NCBI RefSeq assembly: GCF_000379465.1
Contig: NZ_KB905414.1
Location: 1 to 64,000, forward strand
Direction: 5' to 3'
Source: Sciscionella marina DSM 45152
Lineage (GTDB): Bacteria > Actinomycetota > Actinomycetes > Mycobacteriales > Pseudonocardiaceae
DNA: 64,000 bases
Shown: in pieces, positions 1-9,633 of the stretch
Numbering within the stretch: the stretch's first letter is position 1
Layout: every line of letters begins with the position of its first letter
Notes under the pieces: generated by a model
What the model was told of the DNA's origin: nothing
The model's input: only the letters and a program-made list of their open reading frames with translations
Database searches by the model: none
Made by a program: the position numbers and the translations under genes

Positions 1-68
1 GAACGCATCAGTTGTCCTTTCCCTCGCGGGAATCGACTACCCACTTGCGGCGCGTCCATGCACACGAA

Positions 69-390
69 TCAGGACGCGACGGTGATACCGAGTATGAGCA
101 CCCCGATGAGCAGCCAGGTGGCGTAGTCGCCGATGTGACCCGAATGCATGGCATGCGGCCAGGCCGTCAGACGATGGCCTGCACCCCAGGGACGGTCGCC
201 ACCACAACGCACCCGCGGCGGTCACGATGGAGGGAACCGATCGGGTCGCGACGGTTCCGAGGTATCCGGTGTGCTCGAGCAACCCGGCGCCCACCTGCGC
301 CGCAAGCTCCGAACTGCCGGGCACTCAGCCCGATCAGCAGCAGCACGGTGATCGTGGTGCGCATCGTCACGGAGGCTTTCGGCAATACCG
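69..390 (-). pseudogene. Relic of a membrane protein C-terminus, possibly NuoL/MrpA-type
   Basis: Three minus-strand reading frames each hold a plausible piece of one membrane protein, so the region looks frameshifted at least twice. The pieces in order are a hydrophobic start (MRTTITVLLLIGL), then SSELAAQVGAGLLEHTGYLG, then a clean C-terminus HIGDYATWLLIGVLILG ending at a TGA near 69-71. The last piece resembles the final helix of NuoL or hydrogenase-4/MrpA-type proton-translocating subunits, but this is from memory of the family. The remaining bases of 1-547 hold nothing I can support. The family assignment is uncertain; the broken state is more secure. Confidence 0.4.
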
Positions 391-547
391 TCCTGCCCTC
401 CGGAGCTTCGCCCTCCCCACTGGTGCGCTCGCTCGTGTCGCCCGGGCAGTCCGGGAACTAGTGGACCCATGATGTGATTGCATGCCCCGGCCGCAGCCGT
501 GCCAAGCATCGGATCGACCACCGATCAAGCATCCCGGTGCTGGGAGG

Positions 548-2911
548 TCATGCTCGGGTGTTGCGCCTCCGTGGTCGCCGCCCCGATGGCTGCTCGGGCT
601 CCGGCCGCGCGGATCCGGGTAGCGGCGGCACCTGTTTGCTCACGGCCTCGTCGGGTGTCACCAGGATCGGGTCCCCGTAGTGGGCCAGCTCCAGTGGTTC
701 ACCGGAAAGCAGCCGGTAAGTGGCCCAGTCCGGGGTGATCTGGACTTCCACCAGACTGTCCCGCATCCGCAAGCGGAACGTCAGCCGCTCGAGCGCGCTG
801 GGAAGACGCGGCGCGAATGACAGGTAGCCGTCGTGATCGCGCATCCCTCCGAACCCGGCGACCACACTGGTCCACGCGCCCGCAAGCGAGCCGATATGCA
901 CCCCCTGGGAGACATTGCCGTGCAGGTCGTTCAGGTCCGTCAGACAGACCTCGGCGAAGTAGTCGTAGGCCAGATCCAGGAAGCCGGTCTCCGCGGCCAG
1001 AACCGCCTGCGGCGCAGCCGAAAGCGAGGAATCACGCACGGTCCTGGCTTCGTAGTAGATGAAGTTGTGCTCCTTCTGCCGCGCATCGAATGCGTCCCCT
1101 CGCAGGTACATCGCGAGTACCAGATCGGCCTGTTTGACCACTTGTTTGCGGTAGAGGTCGAAATACGGGTAGTGCAGCAACAGCGGGTAATCCGATTCGC
1201 CTGTCTTGTCGAAGTCCCATTCCGCGTGCGCGGTGAATTCGCTTGACTGCTGGTGCACACCGATCGCCTCGTCGAACGGGACGAACATGTGGTCGGCGGC
1301 CTCGCTCCAGGCTTCGGGTTCCTGCGCATCGACGCCGAGCACGCCCGCCACCCTCGGGTTACGGGAGCAAGCCCTGGCGGCCTCACGCAGATTGCGCTGA
1401 GCCATGAGATTCGTGTAGGCATTGTTATCGGCAACCGCGGTGTATTCGTCGGGGCCCGTCACGCCGTCGATCCGATAATTTCCCTCGCGGTCGTAGTGTC
1501 CGAGCGAATGCCACAATCGGGCGGTCTCCACCAGGATCTCGGTGCCGTATCCCGCGTCGAACCTGGAGTCCCCGCTCGCCGCGAAGTAGCGGGAAACGGC
1601 ATCGGCGACATCGGCACTGACATGGAACGCCGCTGTCCCGGCCGGCCAGTAGGCCGAGCACTCCGCTCCGTCGATCGAACGCCAGGGAAACGCCGCTCCG
1701 CGCTGACCGAGCAACCGCGCGCGACCCCTTGCCTTGTCGAGCGTACTGTAGCGCCATCGCAGTGCGTACCGTGCGGCTTCGGGCATCGTGTAGGTCAGCA
1801 CCGGAAGGACGAACGTTTCGGTGTCCCAGAAGGCATGTCCTTCGTAGCCGGGTCCGGTGAGCCCCTTTCCGGGGATGGCACGGCTTTCCCCGCGAGCGCC
1901 GGCCTGCAGTACGTGGAACAGTGCGAACCGCACCGCCTGCTGAAGCTCCGCGTCACCGTGCAGTTCGATGTCCGCGGCAGACCAGAACTCCGCCAGGTAG
2001 TCACGCTGCTCTTCGAGCAGCCCTTCCCAGCCGGTCTGCAACGCCCCGGCGAGCGCGGCGTCCACCTGAGCACGCAGGGCCGGCGCCGAACGCCGCGCGG
2101 ACCAGCCGTAGCCGACGTATTTGGTCACACACAACCGTTCGCCGCGAGGCACATCCACCGCCAAGGAGAGCCTGGCAAGGTCTGCCTCCGCGGAGATGTC
2201 GGTGCGCAAGCCGTGCGGAGTCTCGATCCGGTGGTCCATCGCCGCGGCCATGCGCAGCCCGGAGTTGCGCGTGTGGTGGTTCAGGACCGCGTGGTATTCG
2301 CTCGCGTCGGCGAACTCCGGAACGAGCGGGGCATCCAGAGCCACCGAGACGCGAGGGTCGTTGCTCTGTGGCGCAATCGGTTCGTTCGCCAGCAGATCCG
2401 ACTGCACGACCAACTGCATATCCGCGTCCAATGGCCAGACCTCGTAGCGCAGCGCCATGACCGCGCGCTGGGTGAACGAGACGATCCGCTGCGAGCGGAC
2501 CAGTACCCGGCGCCCGGTCGGGGAGATCCATTCGGTCGACCGGGCCAGCGTCCCGGTCCGGAAATCCAGCACACGCTCGTGCGATGTGGTCTCGCCATAG
2601 CGCACATCGAACGGTTCGTCTTCCACGAGCAACCGGATGATCTTGCCATCTGTCGCATTGACCATCGTCTGGCCGTCTTCGGGGTCCCCGTACCCGGTTT
2701 CCGCGTACGGTAGCGGATGCTGTTCGTGGAAACCGTTGAGATAGGTACCGGGCAGGGCCCGCGGCTCTCCCTCCTCGAGGGTGCCGCGGATACCGATATG
2801 CCCGTTGGACAGCGCGAAAAGCGATTCGGTGCGTTCCAGCGCCGTCAGTTCGTGTTGCCGCCTGCGCAGGCTCCACGGCTGGGCGTCCCGGTTGTTCCTC
2901 GACTCAGCCAT
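548..2911 (-). CDS. Glycoside hydrolase family 65 (maltose/trehalose/kojibiose phosphorylase-like)
   Basis: A 787-residue protein with the GH65 architecture: an N-terminal beta-sandwich domain (about residues 1-280), then an (alpha/alpha)6 barrel. Recognisable barrel motifs are HAFWDTE at about 359-365, AFPWRS at about 407-412 and TGPDEY at about 485-490, whose glutamate is the expected general acid. A KQADLVL stretch near residue 600 matches the phosphate-binding side of family phosphorylases. Such enzymes cleave alpha-glucosides with phosphate to give beta-glucose 1-phosphate. The upstream HAD gene overlaps by 8 bases and fits a beta-phosphoglucomutase that would convert that product to glucose 6-phosphate. 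The exact disaccharide cannot be read from sequence. The C-terminal 40 residues are proline- and arginine-rich and look disordered. Confidence 0.9.
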   Translation of the reverse strand: MAESRNNRDAQPWSLRRRQHELTALERTESLFALSNGHIGIRGTLEEGEPRALPGTYLNGFHEQHPLPYAETGYGDPEDGQTMVNATDGKIIRLLVEDEPFDVRYGETTSHERVLDFRTGTLARSTEWISPTGRRVLVRSQRIVSFTQRAVMALRYEVWPLDADMQLVVQSDLLANEPIAPQSNDPRVSVALDAPLVPEFADASEYHAVLNHHTRNSGLRMAAAMDHRIETPHGLRTDISAEADLARLSLAVDVPRGERLCVTKYVGYGWSARRSAPALRAQVDAALAGALQTGWEGLLEEQRDYLAEFWSAADIELHGDAELQQAVRFALFHVLQAGARGESRAIPGKGLTGPGYEGHAFWDTETFVLPVLTYTMPEAARYALRWRYSTLDKARGRARLLGQRGAAFPWRSIDGAECSAYWPAGTAAFHVSADVADAVSRYFAASGDSRFDAGYGTEILVETARLWHSLGHYDREGNYRIDGVTGPDEYTAVADNNAYTNLMAQRNLREAARACSRNPRVAGVLGVDAQEPEAWSEAADHMFVPFDEAIGVHQQSSEFTAHAEWDFDKTGESDYPLLLHYPYFDLYRKQVVKQADLVLAMYLRGDAFDARQKEHNFIYYEARTVRDSSLSAAPQAVLAAETGFLDLAYDYFAEVCLTDLNDLHGNVSQGVHIGSLAGAWTSVVAGFGGMRDHDGYLSFAPRLPSALERLTFRLRMRDSLVEVQITPDWATYRLLSGEPLELAHYGDPILVTPDEAVSKQVPPLPGSARPEPEQPSGRRPRRRNTRA

Positions 2912-3701
2912 CCGATCCCTCCAGCAGGTCCGCCAGATCGGACACGACCACGTCCGCGCCCCGTTCCCGCAACGCCGCGGCCTGATCCGAGCGGTTCACC
3001 CCCACCACCGGGACGAAACCACCTGCCCGGCCCGCGGCGACCCCGGCAAGGGCGTCCTCGAACACCGCCGCGTGCCCCGGTTCGGTGTGCAAGGCCGCGG
3101 CGCCGGCGAGGAAGGAATCCGGAGCAGGCTTGCCCACCAGTCCCTGACGTTCGATGACGAGACCATCCACGACCACCGGAGCGAGCGCGGTCAGCCCCGC
3201 CACCGCCAGGACCTCCGTGGCGTTCGCCGAGGCACTGACCACGCCGACCCGCAGGCCTGATCGCCGCACCGCCGAAAGGAAGCGCACCGAACCGGGATAA
3301 GCCCGCACTCCCCCGCGCTCGAGTTCCGCGCGCAGCCGGTTGTTCTTGGCCGTGGCGACACCATGCACGGTCGGTTCCCGCGGGCCGTCCGCTTTCGTCC
3401 CGTCGGGCAGTTCGATCCCCCGCTCCGCCAGGAACGCGCGCACTCCGTCCTCGCGCGAGCGCCCGTCCACCAGCCGTGCGTATTCCTCGTCGCTGAACGG
3501 GCGCGCCGCCGGACCCTCATAGCTGCGCACCAGATCGTCGAAGGTCTGCCGCCACGCCGCGCGATGCACCGCAGCGGTATCGGTGAGCACTCCGTCGAGG
3601 TCGAACAGGACGGCCTCCACCGTAGCTGGCAGGCCGAGCTCGCCGTGCAGCATGGCGGCCGGTTTCCGGGACAGTGCCCTCTGGTCGTCTCCGCGTTTCA
3701 T
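2904..3701 (-). CDS. HAD-superfamily hydrolase, beta-phosphoglucomutase-like
   Basis: A HAD enzyme of 265 residues. Motif I is FDLDGVLTD at about 33-41 with both catalytic aspartates, the motif II region is GVVSASANA, the motif III lysine lies in GKPAPDSF, and motif IV is VFEDALAGV. The cap insertion after motif I is the size seen in beta-phosphoglucomutases. The open frame continues upstream to 4253, but that part shadows the divergent PfpI-type gene, so I chose ATG at 3701; an ATG at 3653 (MLHGELGLP) is the alternative. It overlaps the GH65 gene by 8 bases, so the two should be one transcript. Together they would feed phosphorolysis products into glycolysis or the pentose phosphate pathway. 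Confidence 0.85.
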   Translation of the reverse strand: MKRGDDQRALSRKPAAMLHGELGLPATVEAVLFDLDGVLTDTAAVHRAAWRQTFDDLVRSYEGPAARPFSDEEYARLVDGRSREDGVRAFLAERGIELPDGTKADGPREPTVHGVATAKNNRLRAELERGGVRAYPGSVRFLSAVRRSGLRVGVVSASANATEVLAVAGLTALAPVVVDGLVIERQGLVGKPAPDSFLAGAAALHTEPGHAAVFEDALAGVAAGRAGGFVPVVGVNRSDQAAALRERGADVVVSDLADLLEGSDG

Positions 3702-3770
3702 GGTCACTTCTGCGGGTACCCCGAAATCGAGAAGGACACACATGCCGGCCACCGATGAAGCGAGGAACGA

Positions 3771-4466
3771 ATGCAAGGCCCACAGGCGAACCCGCGGCGC
3801 ACGGCACTCGACGACGATCTCCAAGCCGAGCCGCACGAACAGCAATGGCCACAAGTGGCCGAGGAAGTACGCGTGGCGGCCTCGGGCGATTCCGGGACCG
3901 GTGAGCAGACCGCCGCGCTCACCGGTAAACGTGTCGCCTTCCTCACCGCCACGGAAGGAGTCGAGCAGGTCGAACTGGTGGAGCCGTGGCGCGCGGTGAC
4001 ACAGTGCGGCGGCACCGCCGAACTGCTTTCCGTTCCCGGTGCGCACGGACAGGTACAGGCTTTCCATCATCTCGACAAGGCGGACACCTTCGCCGTGGAC
4101 AACACCGTCGACGAAGTCGAGCCGCAGGCCTATGACGCACTGGTGCTTCCGGGGGGAGTGGCCAATCCCGATGCACTGCGCATGGACGACACCGCCGTGG
4201 CCTTCGTCCGGGAATTCTTCGACCGCGCCATCCCGGTCGCCGCGATCTGTCACGCGCCGTGGGTGCTCGCCGAAGCGGACGTGGTGCGCGGCCGCAGGCT
4301 CACTTCATGGCCGAGCCTGTGCACCGATCTGCGGAACGCGGGTGCCACCTGGGTCGATGAAGAAGCGGTTCTGGACGGTTTCCTGCTCACCAGTAGGAAA
4401 CCGGACGATCTTCCGGTGTTCAGCACACGATTGATCGACCTCGTCGGCACCCGGCTGCGCGCCTGA
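3771..4466 (+). CDS. DJ-1/PfpI family protein (class I glutamine amidotransferase-like)
   Basis: A 231-residue protein whose core begins at about residue 50 (LTGKRVAFLTATEGVE). The nucleophile elbow reads AAICHAPW with Cys160 followed by His161, the arrangement of PfpI-type proteins, and the acidic residue of the active site is probably in ATEGVEQ near 60-66. The 50-residue N-terminal extension is low in hydrophobic residues and may be disordered, or the true start may be further in. Members act as stress-linked deglycases, chaperones or proteases; the activity here is not known. It is divergent from the HAD/GH65 operon with about 70 bases between starts, and stands before transaldolase. Confidence 0.85.
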   Translation: MQGPQANPRRTALDDDLQAEPHEQQWPQVAEEVRVAASGDSGTGEQTAALTGKRVAFLTATEGVEQVELVEPWRAVTQCGGTAELLSVPGAHGQVQAFHHLDKADTFAVDNTVDEVEPQAYDALVLPGGVANPDALRMDDTAVAFVREFFDRAIPVAAICHAPWVLAEADVVRGRRLTSWPSLCTDLRNAGATWVDEEAVLDGFLLTSRKPDDLPVFSTRLIDLVGTRLRA

Positions 4467-4549
4467 CACCGGTGGGCCGGTCGCTTCTCCCACGGAAGCG
4501 GACCGGTCCACCCGAAACCTGCGAGATCCTGACGACACAGGGAGGATGG

Positions 4550-5662
4550 ATGACCGAGCCACTGCGGCTGCTCGACGAACACGGCCAGAACGTGTGGGTC
4601 GACGACCTGTCCCGAGCGATGGTGCGCTCCGGCGAGCTGGCCACGCTGATCGACCGCGGGATCACGGGTGTGACATCCAACCCGACGATCTTCCACACGG
4701 CGATCACCGAAGGGAACGCCTACGACGACCGGCTCGCGGAGGAACTGCGCCGACAGCGCGATCCGAAAGAGATCTATCTTTCCCTGGTCGCCGAGGACAT
4801 CCGGGACGCATGCGATCTGCTACGGCCGAATTTCGACCACGATGGCGCGGGGCTGCGCGGATGGGTCTCGCTCGAGGTCGATCCACGCCTCGCCGACGAC
4901 TCGGTAGCCACCGTCGAGGAAGCGAAGCGTCTGCACGCGCTGATCGACCGGCCCAACCTGTTCGTCAAGATCCCCGGGACCCTCGCGGGACTGGCCGCGA
5001 TCGAGAACACCGTCGCGCTGGGCATCCCGGTCAACGTCACACTGTTGTTCTCCGTGGACCGTCACCGCGCCGCGGCACGCGCGTACCAGCGCGGACTGTG
5101 CAAGCTCCGGGCAGCGGGCGGCGACCCGGTCTCGACGCCCTCGGTAGCCTCGTTTTTCGTCTCTCGCGTCGATTCCGCGGCCGATCGCCGCCTCGAGGAG
5201 CGCGAGGGGCCGGCGGAACTGCGGTCCACCTTGGCCATCGCCAACGCGAAGCTGGCCTATCAGAACTACCTGGACCACCTCGACGAAGCGGAATGGCAGG
5301 ACCTCGCGGCGGCCGGAGCCCAGCCACAGCGGTGCCTGTGGGCTTCGACCTCGGTGAAAGACCCCGCACTTCGGGACGTCTCCTATGTGGAGGCACTGGT
5401 CGGGCCGGACACGATCACGACCATGTCGCGCCCGACCATCGAGGCTTTCGGCGATCACGGCACGGTCGATCCGAGCCTGCGCGACGGGCTGGAGGACGCA
5501 CGGCGAACCCTGGAGCGCTTCGCCGAGGCCGGTGTCGATTACCAGGAGCTGACCACCGCGCTCGAGCGCGACGGTGTCCACCGGTTCACCGACTCGTTCA
5601 TCGGTCTGCTCGAGGCCATCGCCGAGAAACGCGATCACTTCGCCGAAGGGGGTGCCCGATGA
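4550..5662 (+). CDS. tal: Transaldolase
   Basis: A 370-residue actinobacterial-type transaldolase of the non-oxidative pentose phosphate pathway, transferring a dihydroxyacetone unit between sugar phosphates. The family segment GVTSNPTIF lies near residue 43 and the Schiff-base lysine is in NLFVKIPGT at about Lys140. I chose ATG 4550 because a GGAGG ribosome site lies at 4541-4545; the frame is open upstream to 4472. The stop overlaps the transketolase start as ATGA, so the two are translationally coupled. Pairing of tal and tkt is the usual actinobacterial order, although here glucose-6-phosphate dehydrogenase does not follow. Confidence 0.95.
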   Translation: MTEPLRLLDEHGQNVWVDDLSRAMVRSGELATLIDRGITGVTSNPTIFHTAITEGNAYDDRLAEELRRQRDPKEIYLSLVAEDIRDACDLLRPNFDHDGAGLRGWVSLEVDPRLADDSVATVEEAKRLHALIDRPNLFVKIPGTLAGLAAIENTVALGIPVNVTLLFSVDRHRAAARAYQRGLCKLRAAGGDPVSTPSVASFFVSRVDSAADRRLEEREGPAELRSTLAIANAKLAYQNYLDHLDEAEWQDLAAAGAQPQRCLWASTSVKDPALRDVSYVEALVGPDTITTMSRPTIEAFGDHGTVDPSLRDGLEDARRTLERFAEAGVDYQELTTALERDGVHRFTDSFIGLLEAIAEKRDHFAEGGAR

Positions 5663-7506
5663 ACCGCGAAGAATTCCGTGCCGAACTGGCGGCCGCGCTG
5701 CGGGTCGATTCGGTGCGGTGCAGCACGGCCGCCGGGTCCGGTCATCCGACCTCCTCCATGTCCGCCGCGGATCTGCTGGCCGTCCTGCTCGACGGTCACT
5801 TTCGCCGGGATCTGGGCGATCCGGCCGATCTCCGTGGTGACGAGCTCATTTTCTCCAAGGGGCATGCCTCACCCCTGTACTACGCGGTCCTGAAGGCCCT
5901 CGGCCTGGTGACGGACGAGGAGCTGCTCACCTTCCGCGGACTGGGCAGCAGGCTGGAGGGCCATCCGACACCGCGCGCCCCGATGACCCGTGTCGCGACC
6001 GGTTCACTCGGCCAGGGACTACCGATCGGCGTCGGGGTCGCTCTGGCGGCAAGGGACCTGGAAAGGCTGCCGGAGCACCGGACCTGGGTCCTGTGCGGCG
6101 ACTCCGAACTCGCCGAAGGCTCGGTCTGGGAGGCCTTCGCCCATGCGGGGTGGCGACACCTCCACAACCTGACCGCCCTCGTGGACACCAACCGGCTCGG
6201 GCAGACCAGGCAGACCATGCTCGGCTGGGACATGGACGCCTACGCGGAGCGGGCCCGCAGCTTCGGCTGGCGTCCGATCGTGGTGGACGGGCACGACCTC
6301 GCCGCGATCGACGAGGCGCTGACCGAGGCCACTCGTACCGAGGACCGGCCGACAGCGGTATTCGCGAAGACCAGGAAAGGCCGTGGGGTCGCCGCCGTCG
6401 AGGATCAACTCGGGAAACACGGAAAACCGCTCGATGAGCCGGAGCAAGCGGTCACCGAGCTCGGCGGCAGGCGCGATGTCCAGGTACGGCCCCGCGCACC
6501 GGAGACCGCGGACGTGCCACGTCCTTTCCCGGTATCCGGTAGCGATCACGGTCCCCGCTGGGACCTGGAGAAGCAGGTGGCGACCCGCACCGCCTATGGA
6601 GAGGCGCTGACCGCACTGGCCGCCGAACGCGGTGATGTGCTCGCCCTCGACGGGGAGGTGTCGAACTCGACCAAGTCGGAGATCTTCGCCACCGCGTACC
6701 CGGAACGCTACTTCGAGATGTTCATCGCCGAGCAGCAGATGGTCGGCGCGGCGGTCGGGATGCAGACGCGCGGCTGGGTGCCCTTCGCGTCCTCCTTCGC
6801 CGCGTTCCTCAGCCGTGCCGCGGACTTCGTTCGCATGGCGGCGATCTCCCGTGCCCAGCTGTGCCTGGTCGGCTCGCACGCGGGCGTGGCGATCGGCCAG
6901 GACGGGCCCTCGCAGATGGCGCTCGAGGACATGGCCATGCTGCGGGCGGTGCCCGGCAGCGTGGTATTGCACCCCTCGGACGCCAACCAGACGGCCGCGC
7001 TGGTCCCGGCGCTCGCCGAGCATCGCGGTATCGGCTATCTGCGCACGCTGCGCGGTCCGACAACGGTGCGGACCGCGCCGGAGGAACCGGTATCTATCGG
7101 CGGGAGCCGTATCGTGCGGCGCAGTCCCGAAGACACCATCACACTCATCGGCGCGGGAACCACCGTGGACGAATGCGAGCGGGCGGCCGAGACCCTTGCC
7201 GCGCGCGGAATCGCCGCCCGCGTGCTGGACTGCTATTCGGTCAAGCCGATCGATGCCGACGCGGTGCACACCGCGGCCGAGGCTACCGGAGCCCTGGTCA
7301 CCGTCGAAGACCACCGGCCACAGGGCGGTCTCGGCGACGCCGTACTCGAAGTCCTCGCCGAATCGGCTGTCCGTCCCGTGGTCCGCAAGCTCGCCGTCCG
7401 GTCCATGCCGTTGTCCGGGCGACCAGAAGAACTGCTCGCCGAGGCGGGCATCGACGCGGCCGGGATCGTCGAGGCAGCCGAATCCCTTGTCGGCCAGCCT
7501 GTATGA
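5659..7506 (+). CDS. tkt: Transketolase
   Basis: A 615-residue thiamine-diphosphate enzyme. The N-terminal cofactor domain has SGHPTSSMSAADLLA near residue 27, SKGHASPLYYA and the metal/ThDP motif beginning GDSELAEG with its partner Asn in VDTNRLG. The pyrimidine domain begins near 310 with EKQVATRTAYGEAL and includes the catalytic Glu in FIAEQQMVG. Its length is nearer to the short animal-like transketolases (about 620) than to the 660-700 residue E. coli type, which many actinobacteria carry as their main copy. It overlaps tal by 4 bases and likely works with it on fructose 6-phosphate and pentose phosphates. It may be a second, accessory transketolase. Confidence 0.93.
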   Translation: MNREEFRAELAAALRVDSVRCSTAAGSGHPTSSMSAADLLAVLLDGHFRRDLGDPADLRGDELIFSKGHASPLYYAVLKALGLVTDEELLTFRGLGSRLEGHPTPRAPMTRVATGSLGQGLPIGVGVALAARDLERLPEHRTWVLCGDSELAEGSVWEAFAHAGWRHLHNLTALVDTNRLGQTRQTMLGWDMDAYAERARSFGWRPIVVDGHDLAAIDEALTEATRTEDRPTAVFAKTRKGRGVAAVEDQLGKHGKPLDEPEQAVTELGGRRDVQVRPRAPETADVPRPFPVSGSDHGPRWDLEKQVATRTAYGEALTALAAERGDVLALDGEVSNSTKSEIFATAYPERYFEMFIAEQQMVGAAVGMQTRGWVPFASSFAAFLSRAADFVRMAAISRAQLCLVGSHAGVAIGQDGPSQMALEDMAMLRAVPGSVVLHPSDANQTAALVPALAEHRGIGYLRTLRGPTTVRTAPEEPVSIGGSRIVRRSPEDTITLIGAGTTVDECERAAETLAARGIAARVLDCYSVKPIDADAVHTAAEATGALVTVEDHRPQGGLGDAVLEVLAESAVRPVVRKLAVRSMPLSGRPEELLAEAGIDAAGIVEAAESLVGQPV

Positions 7507-7613
7507 CGCGGCCCGGCGGTTCACCGCAAGCGTTCGACGAACCAGTGCCGGTCCGCGCCGACATCGCCACAAGCTGGGTCGGTGCACACCGGACCGGGCG
7601 CCTCCTGGTGCGG

Positions 7614-7629
7614 CTCCGGCTCACCGGAG
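7614..7629. terminator. Hairpin between convergent tkt and ku
   Basis: A perfect 6-base-pair stem, CTCCGG and CCGGAG, around a 4-base loop (CTCA), in the 175-base gap between the convergent transketolase and Ku genes. There is no T-run, as is common in high-GC actinobacteria, so its role as a bidirectional terminator is inferred from position only. Confidence 0.35.
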
Positions 7630-7681
7630 AGCAGCGTGCCGTGACAGTGGTCGAGCCCTCGTGCGCAGTCTTCACAGTCGT

Positions 7682-8644
7682 TCACGAGGCCCGCCTGCCC
7701 TTTCGCTCGGCCTCGGCGACCGCCTCGGCCAGTTCGTCGCGCCCGAGTTTCGAACGGCCGGGGACGCCCAGTTCACGCGCCCTGCGCTCCAGTTCCTTCT
7801 TGGTGAGCTCCGCGCGGCCTCCGGGCTCGTCCTGCCTGTGGGAGGCGGTACGGCTTCGCCCGCTCCGCCGTCCCTTCGGTTCCCCCGCGCCGCGCACGCT
7901 GCGGGACAGGGCTTCGAACAGGTCCACGACCTCGGTCGCCGGTTCGGGGTCACGAGCCGGTCGCACGGCATGCCCGGCCCGCTTGTCCTCCAGCAGCTTC
8001 CGGACACGTTCGGCATAGGTGTCCGCATAGTCCTCCGGTCGCCATTCCGCGGACATCGAGTCGATCAGGCTCAACGCCATCTGCACCTCTTTGTCCCGAA
8101 CCTGCACCTCCGGCCCCTCGGCGGGCGTACGAACCTCATCGGCGAACAGCAGAGTGTCCAGGGCAAGAGTGGTTTCGCCGGCCCGCAAGGCCGCCAGATA
8201 TTCCTTACCCCGCATGACAAACCGGGCGATTCCGGCTCGTCCGCTCTGCGCCATGGCCCGCTGCAACAGCGCATACGCTCGCCCGTGCTCCTCGCTGCCC
8301 GGCGCAAGCCAGTAGCTTCGCTGGAAGTACACCGGATCGATCTGTTCGGTACGGACGAAAGAATCGATATCGATCGTGCGCGACCGGCCCGGGGCGATCT
8401 CGTCCAGTTCGCGCTGCTCGACGTGCACCACAGTGCCGTCCTCGAACTCATACCCCTTGACGATGTCCTGGTAGTCGACTTCTTCGCTCGTTCGCTCGTT
8501 CACTCGGCGGTACCGGACCCGGTCGTCGGTGTCCCGCTGGTACTGCCGGAATCGCACACCGTGATCCTCGGTGGCGCTGTGCAGTTCCACCGGGATCGTG
8601 ACCAGTCCGAAGGTGATCGCCCCTCGCCACACCGGGCGCGCCAT
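7682..8644 (-). CDS. ku: Ku DNA end-binding protein (NHEJ)
   Basis: A 320-residue bacterial Ku. It starts with MARPVWRGAITFGLVTIPVE, the near-invariant start of the family, and carries the bridge and core segments (HHVEQREL-like region, FVMRGKEYLAALR). The core ends near residue 250. The C-terminal 70 residues are rich in Lys and Arg and finish with an LTKKELERRARELG helix and a LGRDELAEAV helix, a SAP/HeH-like DNA-binding tail found in actinobacterial Ku proteins. Ku homodimers thread onto double-strand ends and recruit LigD. It is the last gene of a three-gene minus-strand set with ligase and polymerase 83 bases upstream. Confidence 0.95.
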   Translation of the reverse strand: MARPVWRGAITFGLVTIPVELHSATEDHGVRFRQYQRDTDDRVRYRRVNERTSEEVDYQDIVKGYEFEDGTVVHVEQRELDEIAPGRSRTIDIDSFVRTEQIDPVYFQRSYWLAPGSEEHGRAYALLQRAMAQSGRAGIARFVMRGKEYLAALRAGETTLALDTLLFADEVRTPAEGPEVQVRDKEVQMALSLIDSMSAEWRPEDYADTYAERVRKLLEDKRAGHAVRPARDPEPATEVVDLFEALSRSVRGAGEPKGRRSGRSRTASHRQDEPGGRAELTKKELERRARELGVPGRSKLGRDELAEAVAEAERKGRRAS

Positions 8645-8727
8645 CGAGGGCCTCCTCCACGCTGTCGCCGTCTACCGGCCTGGTGTTCCCCACTCCCGGA
8701 CCGGTCAAACACGGCACCCGTGGGCGC

Positions 8728-9618
8728 CTACTCCCCACTCTGGAACAGTTCGGCCGCCCGTTCGGCCGAACCGGGTGCCGCACCGATCGAGGACCAGGGA
8801 TCGGTCTTGCGCGCCAGCCGGGAACGCATCGCTCTCGGAGCCCAGCCATTCGGCGTGGCCCTGCCGAGTTCACTCCAGTCGAGCGGGGTGGCGATCGGCG
8901 CTCCCGGACGGGCGCGCAGCGAGTACGGTGCGATGAAGGTCTGCGCGTACGCGTTGCGGTTCACGTCCAGGTAGATCCGGTGGCCGCGGTTTTCCTTGCG
9001 GTGTTCGGTGGTGAGCCGATCCGGTTCGGAAGCGGCAAGCCGCTCGGCGACCCCGGCCGCGAGTTCGCGTACTCGCCCGTAGCCGGACCGCGCATCGAGC
9101 GGCGCCACGACATGAAACCCGCGCCCGCCCGTGGCCTGGAGGAACACGGGAAGCTCCAGGGCACGCAGGCGGTCACGAACCTGGCGTGCCACCCGGCGCA
9201 GCATCGATACGGCCGTTCCGCGCGGCGGATCCAGATCGATGACCAACCGGTCCGGGTTCTCCAGCGCACCGGTCTTCGATAACCACACGTGGAATTCGAC
9301 GGTCGCCTGATTGGCCAGATACAGCAGTGTTTCCGGGTTGTCGCACACGACGTGGTGCACCGGCGAACCGGTGCCGTGCACGGGCACCGTCTCGATGCGC
9401 AGCCAGTCCGGAAAGTGTTCCGATGCCTCCTTCTGGAACCAGCCCTCGTGCTGAATGCCATCGGGATAACGGCGCAGCATCAACGGCCGGTCGCGCAGGT
9501 GCGCCACCATGTTCTCGGCCACGGCCCGGTAGTACTCCACGACGTTCTGCTTGGTCAGCCCCGATTCCGGGAAGAAGAGCTTTTCCGGGTTGCTCGTGCT
9601 CGTCGATCCGGTGGCCAT
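8728..9618 (-). CDS. LigD polymerase domain protein (archaeo-eukaryotic primase type, NHEJ)
   Basis: A stand-alone 296-residue LigD polymerase domain. It opens with NPEKLFFPESGLTKQNVVEYY, typical of LigD-PolDom, and has the catalytic acidic pair in VIDLDPP at about residues 124-130. Other family segments are QATGGRGFHVVAPL and YLDVNRNAYAQTFIAPYSLRA. This enzyme fills gaps and adds ribonucleotides at ends held by Ku. It lies 15 bases downstream of the ligase gene and 83 bases upstream of ku. In mycobacteria this domain is fused to ligase and phosphoesterase domains; here the fusion is split and no phosphoesterase domain is present in the window. Confidence 0.93.
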   Translation of the reverse strand: MATGSTSTSNPEKLFFPESGLTKQNVVEYYRAVAENMVAHLRDRPLMLRRYPDGIQHEGWFQKEASEHFPDWLRIETVPVHGTGSPVHHVVCDNPETLLYLANQATVEFHVWLSKTGALENPDRLVIDLDPPRGTAVSMLRRVARQVRDRLRALELPVFLQATGGRGFHVVAPLDARSGYGRVRELAAGVAERLAASEPDRLTTEHRKENRGHRIYLDVNRNAYAQTFIAPYSLRARPGAPIATPLDWSELGRATPNGWAPRAMRSRLARKTDPWSSIGAAPGSAERAAELFQSGE

Positions 9619-9633
9619 CGCTTTTTCCTCCGC

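Noticed and set aside
1253-2713. Long plus-strand frame of 486 codons
   Set aside because: It is an exact antisense shadow of the GH65 gene, which has full family motifs.
7503-8018. Open frame overlapping the tkt stop as ATGA and running on past it
   Set aside because: It has no ribosome site, is mainly antisense to ku and shows only composition-driven sequence.
6632-8974. Plus-strand frame of 780 codons
   Set aside because: Arg- and Pro-rich shadow of transketolase and ku; no domain.
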